DNA from: Candidatus Scalindua sp.
GTDB lineage: Bacteria; Planctomycetota; Brocadiia; Brocadiales; Scalinduaceae
Length of the DNA stretch: 64,000 nucleotides
Assembly: GCA_031316155.1 (NCBI GenBank)
Contig: JALDRB010000009.1
Span: 1-64,000 of the forward strand
Direction of reading: 5' to 3'
A program made the position numbers and the translations under genes. Below, in pieces: positions 56,901 through 64,000 of this stretch (positions are counted from its first letter, which is position 1; each line of letters starts with the position of its first letter). The notes below the pieces were generated by a model. The model did not search any database. It was not told the origin of the DNA and saw only the letters and a list, made by a program, of their open reading frames with translations.

Positions 56901-58604
56901 ATGAAATGGCTGGAAGATAGAACAGGCCTGAAAGATCTTGTGAAGAAGTTTCTGGATGAGCCCGTAGAAGGAGGTGCGAAATGGTCGTACGTTTTCGGCA
57001 GTGCTCTGGTAATCGTCTTCATAATGCAGATTGTTTCAGGTGTTATCCTGTCGACAGGTTACTCTGCATCAGCCACGGACGCATGGGGAAGCGTCTATTA
57101 CATCCAGGAACGAACGATGTCTGGGTGGTTTGTGCGAGGGATGCACAACGTCGGTTCCAGTGCAATGATGGTGCTTGCGATACTCCATATCACGCAAACG
57201 GTCATCTTTGGGGCCTACAAGAAGCCGCGTGAGTTAAATTGGATTTCGGGTGTCTTTATGCTCTTTATCATTCTGGGTTTCGGTCTTACCGGTTATCTGC
57301 TTCCATGGGATCAGAAGGGGTTTTGGGCGACGCAGGTAGCTACGAGTATTATGGGGCTGATCCCGGGAATTGGAGACTTTGTAAAGGGAGTGGTACAGGG
57401 AGGGAATGATTATGGCAACCTGACGTTGACGCGATTTTATAGTTTTCACGTATTCTTTCTTCCGGCCGGCCTTATGACGTTTATGGCGATCCACCTCCAT
57501 TTATTCAGAAGGCACGGAGTGACCCCGCACTGGAAACCGGATGAGTCTGAGCTCAAAAGGAAGACACAGCCCTTTTGGCCGGACCAGATTTTTAAGGATG
57601 TGGTAGCAGCTGTCATTATTTTTGCCATTATGTCGGCAGCCGTTTGGTACCGGCACGGAGCAGAATTGCAGTCGCCGGCCGATCCGAGTTCACAGTATAT
57701 GGCGCGTCCCGAATGGTATTTTCTCTTCTTGTTTCAGCTGTTAAAATATTTTGAAGCCGATATGGAGGTGGTAGGTGCCATTATCCTGCCGACTATTGCA
57801 GCTGTGTTAATGCTTGCAATACCATTTCTTGATAGGGGGGAGAGCCGCGCTCCGGCAAAAAGGTTACCCTTTATCGGAGGGTTTGGGGCAGCATTGGCGG
57901 GTATCGTCTGCTTGACGCTCTTGTCAATGGTGAGTGATTCGCGAGATGAGCGATTATTAGCGCAAAAGGAGGAGTCTGAAGTAATGGCGGAAAGGGCGAT
58001 AGAGTTGGCGGCACTTGGAATTCCACCCAGTGGCGGAGCAGCGGTGTTTACGAATGATCCCCTGTATGTGGGGGAGCAGGTTTTTCGGCAACACTGCATA
58101 ACGTGTCATGGTTACCAAGGGGGGGGAGGGGATTCCGCCCCTGATTTAACGGCGTACAATTCGCGATCATGGTTAAAGGGTTTTTTTCGGAACCCGAATG
58201 CAGTTAAGTATTATGGAAAGACACAGTTCAATGAGATGCCGGAGAGTCTTATGGGAGAAGAAGATTTGTCATATCTGATAGACTTTCTGCTGGCGCAGTC
58301 AGAGACTGAAACACCGGTAGATCCAATTTTAAGGGAGATAGGAGAGGCGATTCTGGTACAGGAGGGTTGCTATAACTGTCATACCTATAATGGGAGAGGA
58401 GGTGATTTTGCACCGACCCTGGATGGTTTTGCATCTGATGAGTGGTTGAGAGGTATGATAGAAGATGCCGGGCAGGAGAGATATTTTGGTAAGTACAATA
58501 CGATGCCGTCATTTAAAGAGACGATAGGAAAGGAGGATATGGATAAATTGGTCTTATTTCTCCAGAGTTTGCGAAGTGAACCCTCTTTAGCATTGCCAGA
58601 ATGA
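56901..58604 (+). CDS. Cytochrome b fused to a diheme cytochrome c (bc complex)
   Basis: 567 residues. The first 340 form a cytochrome b with about eight helices: heme ligands in RGMHNVGSSAMMVLAILH and FYSFHVFFLPAGLMTFMAIH, GYLLPWDQKGFWATQ, and the Qo motif PEWYFLFLFQ. After a further helix (residues about 325-343) comes a C-terminal diheme c domain with CITCHGYQGGGGDSAP and CYNCHTYNGRGGDFAP, a tandem duplication. So cytochrome b6, subunit IV and cytochrome c are one chain, comparable to kuste3097 of Kuenenia. It oxidises quinol and passes electrons to soluble c cytochromes with charge transfer. Start ATG 56901 (MKWLEDRTGLK); a longer start at 56829 is unlikely. Confidence 0.92.
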   Translation: MKWLEDRTGLKDLVKKFLDEPVEGGAKWSYVFGSALVIVFIMQIVSGVILSTGYSASATDAWGSVYYIQERTMSGWFVRGMHNVGSSAMMVLAILHITQTVIFGAYKKPRELNWISGVFMLFIILGFGLTGYLLPWDQKGFWATQVATSIMGLIPGIGDFVKGVVQGGNDYGNLTLTRFYSFHVFFLPAGLMTFMAIHLHLFRRHGVTPHWKPDESELKRKTQPFWPDQIFKDVVAAVIIFAIMSAAVWYRHGAELQSPADPSSQYMARPEWYFLFLFQLLKYFEADMEVVGAIILPTIAAVLMLAIPFLDRGESRAPAKRLPFIGGFGAALAGIVCLTLLSMVSDSRDERLLAQKEESEVMAERAIELAALGIPPSGGAAVFTNDPLYVGEQVFRQHCITCHGYQGGGGDSAPDLTAYNSRSWLKGFFRNPNAVKYYGKTQFNEMPESLMGEEDLSYLIDFLLAQSETETPVDPILREIGEAILVQEGCYNCHTYNGRGGDFAPTLDGFASDEWLRGMIEDAGQERYFGKYNTMPSFKETIGKEDMDKLVLFLQSLRSEPSLALPE

Positions 58605-59062
58605 ATGGCTGAAAAAAAATATATTTTGTATGAAATAAAGAAGGATAATGACGACGATAGAGAACAAATTCAAGTGGTTTGAGCAAAGATCAGAAGGGTG
58701 TAAGCTTCATTGAAAAACGAATGGTTTACGCAATTTGTATTAATTTGTGGCTACTTTTTAATATATAACGTGTGTTTCGCTGCAAAATTGTTTTGCTAGG
58801 CCCGTTTGTTACTTTAAATTCTTTTAAACACACTGATCGGGATCACATTGAGTTGAGATCTATTATTTTTACTAAGTTTCTAATATTTTTACCAAGTTTC
58901 TGTTGACATAAAGTAAAATAATTATATAATTTCACTAATTTTGTTTATAGGTATTTTCTAATTTAAACGAAAGGGGGTGTCGTTACCAACTAGATTCAGT
59001 TTTTTAACTATTTGTAATGCGTACGTATTCAAAGGAAAGGAAAGGAGAAGGTAAAAAGTATT
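58605..59062 (+). other. 458-base intergenic region before hdh
   Basis: A+T rich. Contains the promoter at 58903-58930 and a repeated tttttactaagtttctaat / tttttaccaagtttctg (58866-58902) just upstream of it, possibly a regulator-binding direct repeat. Ends with aaaggaaaggagaagg, the hdh ribosome binding site. No gene seen. Confidence 0.5.
58903..58930 (+). promoter_or_regulatory. Strong sigma-70 promoter for hdh
   Basis: TTGACA at 58903-58908 and TATAAT at 58925-58930, both perfect, spacer 16, the same architecture as the HAO promoter at 49952. The leader is about 125 bases. Two direct repeats lie immediately upstream. Confidence 0.85.
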
Positions 59063-60811
59063 ATGATGAAGAAAAGTATCTGTTTATTCGTTGCATGTCT
59101 AGCACTGGCATTGACGTTCTGTGTTAGTACACATTTTTCAACCAGAGAAGCGCAGGCGGTTGAAATTATCACGCACTGGGTACCGCATGAAGTATACGGT
59201 ATGCCCGGAGAGCCTGACAACTCAGGTAAGGTGTTCTTTTCAGGTCTTTATGCGAAATACATGGGTTATCCCGAAGGAGCGCCTCCCTATCCAGGGAAGT
59301 ACAGCAGATTCTGGAGAACTCTTCCAGCATATCGTTATTACCTTCCCGATTTTATGTATAACAGGGACGAAATCAGGCCATCGAACCCGATCAAGGGGCA
59401 ATTCAGACTTCGTGAATGTCTCGGTTGTCACTCCGTGGTTACGCCTGGTATTGTAAGGGATTATGAGAAGAGTGCCCATGCGAAGGCTGAGCCGAGCCCA
59501 ACCGGATGTGACACGTGCCATGGTAACAACCATCAGAAGCTTTTGATGCCCAGCTCAAAATCATGCGGAGTGAGCGATTGTCATGAAGAGCAGTATCTGC
59601 AGCAGGCACAGGGTGGTATCGGATCACATGCTTCATGTGCAAGTTTTGCACAGATTGAATGTGCATGGTCTATAGAAAGGCCTCCGGGAGATACAGCCGG
59701 ATGTACTTTCTGTCATACAAGCTCGGAAGAGCGTTGCAGCACATGTCACCAGAGACATCAGTTTGACCCTACAGTAGCAAGACGTTCAGAACAGTGTAAG
59801 ACTTGTCACTGGGGTAAAGACCACAGGGATTGGGAGGCATATGACATCTCAATTCATGGAACAGTGTACCAGATCAACAAGACCGATCCAAACAACTTCG
59901 ATTTCAGCAAGAAGCTTTCAGATGCTGATTACGTTGGGCCTACCTGTCAGTATTGTCACATGAGAGGTGGTCATCACAACGTGCAGAGGCTGTCAACGGT
60001 ATACACCAGTATGGGTATGTCGAATGCGGACAGGGGAGCACCGCTGTGGAGTGAGAAGAGAGATACGTGGGTATCGGTATGTGACGATTGTCATTCACCA
60101 AGGTTTGCAAGAGAGAATCTGCAGGCGATGGACGAGGCATGTAAAGATGCCGGTATCAAGTATACTGAGACCTTCAAGATAGCAGAGAATCTGCAGTTGG
60201 ATGGTATGAGTGAGCCTATGCCGAAGGATCTTGCACCTGACTGGAGTGGTCAGCACATCTGGAGTTTGAAGATTGGTGCGTATCATGACGGGCCGGAATA
60301 TGGTGGAAAACCTGGCGAGTCTGGTGAGTTCAGGATGTCGAACTGTACAGACGTTGAAAGGCTCTGTTTTGAGAGCGTTGGATACTGGCAGACCTACATA
60401 TTCAAAGGAATGGCACACGGTTCATGGAATGATGCGACATACTGTGACGGTTCTTTTGGTATGGACAGATGGCTGGTGGCGGTAAAGGGAGCTGCTGAGC
60501 AGGCGAGAAGGTTTGCGGCGATCGAGAAGAAGGTTGGAATCAACTGGGTGCCGCAGGAGTTCTGGAGGCATGGAGATTGGTTAGACCAGTTGTCTGGATG
60601 GAAGATTGTGAAGGAGTATCCAGGAAAGACAATATTCGATCTTTGTCCTGAGCCGGGCTGGTTGGATACACATCATGCACCAGCAGAGGAAGTTGAATAC
60701 ATCAATAGAAAGATTAAGGAACTGGGTATGAGTGCTGGAACCCATGGAGCGCATCTCCAGGCTGATCCAGGCGCCAGATCTATGAGACCAGAAATAGGCA
60801 CCGAACATTAA
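59063..60811 (+). CDS. hdh: Hydrazine dehydrogenase (octaheme)
   Basis: 582 residues, near identical in many stretches to what I know of kustc0694 (HDH of Kuenenia): ITHWVPHEVYGMPGEPDNSG, LPAYRYYLPDFMYN, GCDTCHGNNHQKL, RSEQCKTCHWGKDHRDWEAY, PMPKDLAPDWSGQHIWSLKI. Eight heme sites: CLGCH, CDTCH, the unusual CX4CH (CGVSDCH), CTFCH, CSTCH, CKTCH, CQYCH and CDDCH. Tyr460 in NDATYCDG is the P460-crosslinking position. The enzyme oxidises hydrazine to N2, releasing four low-potential electrons, inside the anammoxosome. A signal peptide is present (cleavage near AQA). Intact, with its own strong promoter and terminator. Confidence 0.97.
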   Translation: MMKKSICLFVACLALALTFCVSTHFSTREAQAVEIITHWVPHEVYGMPGEPDNSGKVFFSGLYAKYMGYPEGAPPYPGKYSRFWRTLPAYRYYLPDFMYNRDEIRPSNPIKGQFRLRECLGCHSVVTPGIVRDYEKSAHAKAEPSPTGCDTCHGNNHQKLLMPSSKSCGVSDCHEEQYLQQAQGGIGSHASCASFAQIECAWSIERPPGDTAGCTFCHTSSEERCSTCHQRHQFDPTVARRSEQCKTCHWGKDHRDWEAYDISIHGTVYQINKTDPNNFDFSKKLSDADYVGPTCQYCHMRGGHHNVQRLSTVYTSMGMSNADRGAPLWSEKRDTWVSVCDDCHSPRFARENLQAMDEACKDAGIKYTETFKIAENLQLDGMSEPMPKDLAPDWSGQHIWSLKIGAYHDGPEYGGKPGESGEFRMSNCTDVERLCFESVGYWQTYIFKGMAHGSWNDATYCDGSFGMDRWLVAVKGAAEQARRFAAIEKKVGINWVPQEFWRHGDWLDQLSGWKIVKEYPGKTIFDLCPEPGWLDTHHAPAEEVEYINRKIKELGMSAGTHGAHLQADPGARSMRPEIGTEH

Positions 60812-61123
60812 TGCTTCGTGTGGTTTCTTGAGATGTAGGCAGCGAGTAGTTTGTTGGTAATAAGTGAGTAGAGGGGGGAGTTGGGTATATACCCGGCTCG
60901 CCCCTTTTTTTTTGTAATGGTATCATAAAAAAACCTATAATTTTTCAGTCAACACTTTTTCTGTGGACTTTTTTATGATATCATTATAGTCTAGTATATT
61001 ACTTGTTCCGATTTATGTATTGCGAACGTGATTGATGCAAAAACATTATTGTATTTCTAATTTTAATTGGCAAAAGCTTATGAAAATTAAGTCGATGTGC
61101 AGGAATAGAGGATGAGGAGAAAA
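60812..61123 (+). other. 312-base gap after hdh
   Basis: Holds the hdh terminator and an A+T-rich tract. A weak inverted pair, cataaaaaaac near 60925 and ttttttatgata near 60970, may add to termination. No gene; the end has gaggatgaggag before the TPR lipoprotein. Confidence 0.5.
60872..60913 (+). terminator. Rho-independent terminator after hdh
   Basis: GGGGGGAG near 60873 pairs with CTCGCCCC ending at 60904 (one G-G mismatch), with an inner gggtatataccc palindrome, followed by nine T. Confidence 0.85.
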
Positions 61124-62341
61124 ATGTATACGTGCAGGATGATGAAAAATATTAGTTCGGTAAATGCTCTACTGATGATTGCTTTGCTCATATTGGTAAC
61201 AGGTTGCGAAAAGGCAGAAAATCATATTGAGATAGGAAAAGCTCTCCTTGAGCAGGGTAAAGTGGAAGAAGCGTCGGTAGAGTTCAAAAAAGCAGTAGAA
61301 GATGCCCCCCATTTAGCTGAAGCGTACTTCAGTCTGGGAAACGCCTATGTAAAGAAGCAAATGCTTGATGAGGCTATTAAAAATTATAGAAAAGCGATCG
61401 ACTTGAACCCCGAATACAAAGATGCATATAAAAAGTTGACCGATACTTTTACAACCATTGGTTCACCTCCTACAGAATTTGAGAAAAGAAAGAAACGGCT
61501 TGATGAAGAGCCTGACAATGTTTTCGCCCATCTTGATATGGGTGTGTTTCTTCACAGTTTGGATCAGACAGAGAAAGCGATAGAAGAGTATGAAGCAGCT
61601 CTTTCACTTCAGCCTGACAACCCGTTTATCTATTATAACTTGGCTGTTGCTTATCAGGATATGGCGCTCTTTGAAGAGAAAGCGATACCGCTTTACTTAA
61701 AGTCAATTGAGTTAGACCCCACGTATGACAAAGCCCACTATAATCTGGCAGTTTCGTATCTGAAGACTAACAATCTCGAAAGCGCCATGCAGGAATACGG
61801 GAAGACATTGGAAATTAATCCCAATTATGCTGACGTATACGTTGATTATGGGATGATCAGTATAAAGGAGAAGGACTTTGATAAGGCAATGGGATACTAT
61901 GATAAGGCACTTGAGATTGATCCAAAATCAACAGCTGCCCATTACCAGAAGGGTATTGTGTATGCAATTCAGGAAAAATTTGAAGAGGCGCTGGCTGAGA
62001 ACAATAAGGTTTTAGAAATAAATCCTGAACACACAAATGCACAATTCAATATTGCTGTTGTATACCACAAAAAAGGAGATTTAGACAGGGCGCTACAGGA
62101 ATATAATAAGGTGCTTTTGATTGATCGCATTTACGAAGACGCATATTATAATAGAGGTCAAGTGTATGCCTCGATGGGTGATAACCCTAAGGCGTATAAT
62201 GATTACATCAGTTATAGCAGGATTGTAAAAGCGAAAACAGGAAGAGAGGCTGCTGCCCTTGCATTGCGAGGTGTTGACAAGGAAAAGGTTGAGAGGTATA
62301 TGATTCCCAGTTTTAAAGACTGGCTGCTTGAACATGAATGA
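61124..62341 (+). CDS. TPR lipoprotein 1
   Basis: 405 residues. Lipoprotein signal (ALLMIALLILVTGC, lipobox VTGC) followed by EKAENHIEIGKALLEQG and about nine TPR units, for example AEAYFSLGNAYVKKQMLDEA, PFIYYNLAVAYQDMALF, AHYQKGIVYAIQEKFEEAL and EDAYYNRGQVYASMGDN. Exported and membrane-anchored TPR proteins serve as assembly scaffolds; its place next to hdh suggests a link to the cytochrome machinery, which is inference. It is a paralogue of the next gene (same GCEKA start). I chose ATG 61124 because gaggag sits just upstream of it. Confidence 0.88.
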   Translation: MYTCRMMKNISSVNALLMIALLILVTGCEKAENHIEIGKALLEQGKVEEASVEFKKAVEDAPHLAEAYFSLGNAYVKKQMLDEAIKNYRKAIDLNPEYKDAYKKLTDTFTTIGSPPTEFEKRKKRLDEEPDNVFAHLDMGVFLHSLDQTEKAIEEYEAALSLQPDNPFIYYNLAVAYQDMALFEEKAIPLYLKSIELDPTYDKAHYNLAVSYLKTNNLESAMQEYGKTLEINPNYADVYVDYGMISIKEKDFDKAMGYYDKALEIDPKSTAAHYQKGIVYAIQEKFEEALAENNKVLEINPEHTNAQFNIAVVYHKKGDLDRALQEYNKVLLIDRIYEDAYYNRGQVYASMGDNPKAYNDYISYSRIVKAKTGREAAALALRGVDKEKVERYMIPSFKDWLLEHE

Positions 62342-62445
62342 TGATTTATCTTCTCTCTTCAGAGGGAGTACCGGTTATCGGTTCGATGCATGACAGGAGG
62401 GGGTATTACTAATTTTTTTAGGGTAAAATAATGGTATAAGATTAA

Positions 62446-63663
62446 ATGGAAAAAAATAAATTTTTAGTAATCATATTTGTAATGGTTATTGTCTTTGGTT
62501 GTGAGAAGGCGGTAAACCATGTTAAAAATGGCGATATTCTAATGCTTGAGGGTAAATCGGATGAGGCCATTACGGAGTATGAACTGGCTATTGAGATTGA
62601 TGCAGGCGAAGCAGAGGTCTATTATAAACTGGGAGAAGCGCATCTGAAAAAGGGTATGCTTGAAGAAGCCGTAAAAAATTTCAGAAAGGCTGTAGATATT
62701 CGTCCCGATTATGCTGATGCGCATAAGAAACTGGCAGAGACGTTTGGGAAAATAGGGGTACCGTTAGATGAACTGACTGTTTGTAAGAATGCTATTGCAA
62801 GGGATCCAAAGGACATCGAAGCTCGTCTGCGGTTGGGTGTATTGTATCTGAAACTGAAAAAGATGGATCAGGCTTTTGAACAGTTTAAAACGGTGCTGGA
62901 AATTGTTCCCTATGATGCAGAGGCTCATTTTCATCTTGGAGTAGCATATCAGGATTTTAACCTGCTTGAAAAGGCTATTCCCTCTTACGAAAAGGCAATC
63001 GAGTTGAAGCCGAGTCATGAAAAGGCGCATTATAACCTGGGTATTGCATATATTGCTACAGGTGAATACGATAAAGCGCTAAAGCATCTCTTGGAAGCAG
63101 AAGAGTTGAAACCTGACAATAAAGATACCTATTGTAATTTGGGGTTGGTGTATTATTTCAAGGGTATGAGCGATGACGCTGTTTTGAATCTTAAGAAGGC
63201 ATTGGAGATAGATCCTGAAATGGAGGATGCTCACTACTACCTGGGAGTTCTTTATGCCAGTAAGAATATGTACCGTGAGGCAATAGAGGAGAATAAGAAG
63301 GTTATTACTGCCAATCCTGATTATGTTAACGCTCATTTTAATCTTGGAACGTTATATCATAAACAGGAACTGTACGAAGAGGCGATTGCTGAATATTCAA
63401 ACGTGATTTCAATTGATCCGGGTTATTCGGATGCGTATTTTAACAAGGGAAATGCATTAGAGGCTCTTGGTAAAAAGGCTGAGGCGCGGGATGAGTTTGA
63501 AAAATATCGGATGGTAAGGAAAACCGCCGGGGGATCACCCAGCCTTCTGGAGTTCGATTCAAAAATGTTGGGTACTCTGGAACAATATGAATTTAATGTA
63601 GAAGAGATGGAAAAAGAACTCGCAAAACAAGAGGAGAAGGAAAAGTCCGCTTCAGAAAAGTAA
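62446..63663 (+). CDS. TPR lipoprotein 2
   Basis: 405 residues, the same plan and length as the preceding gene: signal with lipobox (IIFVMVIVFGC), then EKAVNHVKNGDILMLEGKSD and a TPR array (AEVYYKLGEAHLKKGMLEEA, AEAHFHLGVAYQDFNLLEKA, EDAHYYLGVLYASKNMYREA, VNAHFNLGTLYHKQELYEEA). The tail is very charged (EEMEKELAKQEEKEKSASEK). The two genes look like a tandem duplication that has since diverged. ATG at 62446 is preceded by only a weak ribosome binding site. Binding partner unknown. Confidence 0.88.
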   Translation: MEKNKFLVIIFVMVIVFGCEKAVNHVKNGDILMLEGKSDEAITEYELAIEIDAGEAEVYYKLGEAHLKKGMLEEAVKNFRKAVDIRPDYADAHKKLAETFGKIGVPLDELTVCKNAIARDPKDIEARLRLGVLYLKLKKMDQAFEQFKTVLEIVPYDAEAHFHLGVAYQDFNLLEKAIPSYEKAIELKPSHEKAHYNLGIAYIATGEYDKALKHLLEAEELKPDNKDTYCNLGLVYYFKGMSDDAVLNLKKALEIDPEMEDAHYYLGVLYASKNMYREAIEENKKVITANPDYVNAHFNLGTLYHKQELYEEAIAEYSNVISIDPGYSDAYFNKGNALEALGKKAEARDEFEKYRMVRKTAGGSPSLLEFDSKMLGTLEQYEFNVEEMEKELAKQEEKEKSASEK

Positions 63664-64000
63664 TTTGTTGCCATTGCCAATTAAGGGTTTGCTCCTGACG
63701 ACAGTGAGGAAGTTTGTTTTGCTGATTTGCAATCAATGGAGGTGAGAATCAGAACAAGTATTTTGTCTTAGCTTATGCAGGTTATTGCCTATTTGTATTA
63801 CTAATTCGTGACAGGAGAGGAACAGATGAACTGCGAGGTCGCACTGTTTATCTGAACAACGATTCCCCTAGAATGCTTCTTTATTGTATGAGTTTTCCTT
63901 ATACCCAACCTGGCCAAGCCAGAACCAAAAAGGAAAACATTTTCATATGTGTTCATATCTAAAACTAAAAGAACTAAGTATTATTTCACAGCTTTGCTAT
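63664..64000 (+). other. 337 bases at the right edge, no gene recognised
   Basis: No open frame with family character or a good ribosome binding site. An aggagaggaacagatgaactg near 63814 could be a start but its frame closes after 9 codons. Near 63869-63960 a segment ends in aaaggaaaac, without clear structure. Confidence 0.35.

Noticed and set aside
1-64000. CRISPR array, tRNA or rRNA genes
   Set aside because: No regularly spaced direct repeats, no tRNA T-loop/acceptor pattern and no rRNA segments were noticed on reading. A tRNA or CRISPR search program could still find a weak candidate.

Overview
The window is a segment of an anammox planctomycete chromosome (order Brocadiales). The diagnostic genes are hydrazine synthase (hzsB, hzsC, hzsA) and an octaheme hydrazine dehydrogenase (hdh). 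Three octaheme HAO-family proteins, several other multiheme c-type cytochromes and a Rieske/cytochrome b-c complex lie within about 24 kb. The DNA is A+T rich. hzsB and hzsC are separate genes, each with its own ribosome binding site; from memory they are fused in Scalindua, so this looks closer to the Kuenenia/Brocadia/Jettenia side, but I cannot fix the genus.

Layout. 1-7.4 kb: a thioredoxin-like fragment, a ferritin-like protein, a PHP phosphatase and an IscU/NifU scaffold, then on the minus strand pyruvate phosphate dikinase followed by a large TPR protein. 7.6-14.6 kb: purH, a sulfate-activation operon (cysD, cysNC fusion, DHH phosphoesterase), a PilZ protein and a SemiSWEET. 14.8-18.4 kb: an integron remnant with a truncated integrase, attC-like sites and small cassette genes of unknown function. 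18.5-25.2 kb: mtnP, then a MoxR/DUF58/BatD-like/VWA/TPR (Bat-type) operon. 25.2-32.8 kb: an accessory island that separates this operon from a second VWA gene at 32.9 kb. It holds a REP-like palindrome, a small inverted-repeat element, an IS4-type element, an IS481-like remnant, a lone integron cassette, an IS66/DUF4338 fragment and a DUF4143 ATPase. 33-39.5 kb: greA, an aldehyde dehydrogenase, a LOG-like protein, accB and accC.

39.8-63.7 kb is the energy-metabolism core: two multiheme c cytochromes, a membrane cytochrome b, a sigma-54 response regulator, a good -24/-12 promoter, a secreted Cys-rich protein, hzsB, hzsC, hzsA, an HAO/HOX-type octaheme protein, trpB-trpA, a second HAO-like protein, the Rieske and cytochrome b-c genes, hdh, and two TPR lipoproteins. 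Read together, quinol-linked cytochromes could feed electrons to hydrazine synthase, HZS makes hydrazine from NO and ammonium, HDH oxidises it to N2, HAO/HOX returns leaked hydroxylamine to NO, and the bc complex couples the electrons to the membrane. This functional picture rests on work with Kuenenia proteins.

Caution on sequence quality: hzsB, hzsC and the first 300 bases of hzsA carry many frame breaks although the encoded peptides are clearly conserved. Single breaks, often in homopolymers, also occur in ppdK, cysD, the IS4-type transposase and cassette genes. Consensus errors are the simplest explanation, but a decayed or collapsed hzs copy cannot be excluded from sequence alone.
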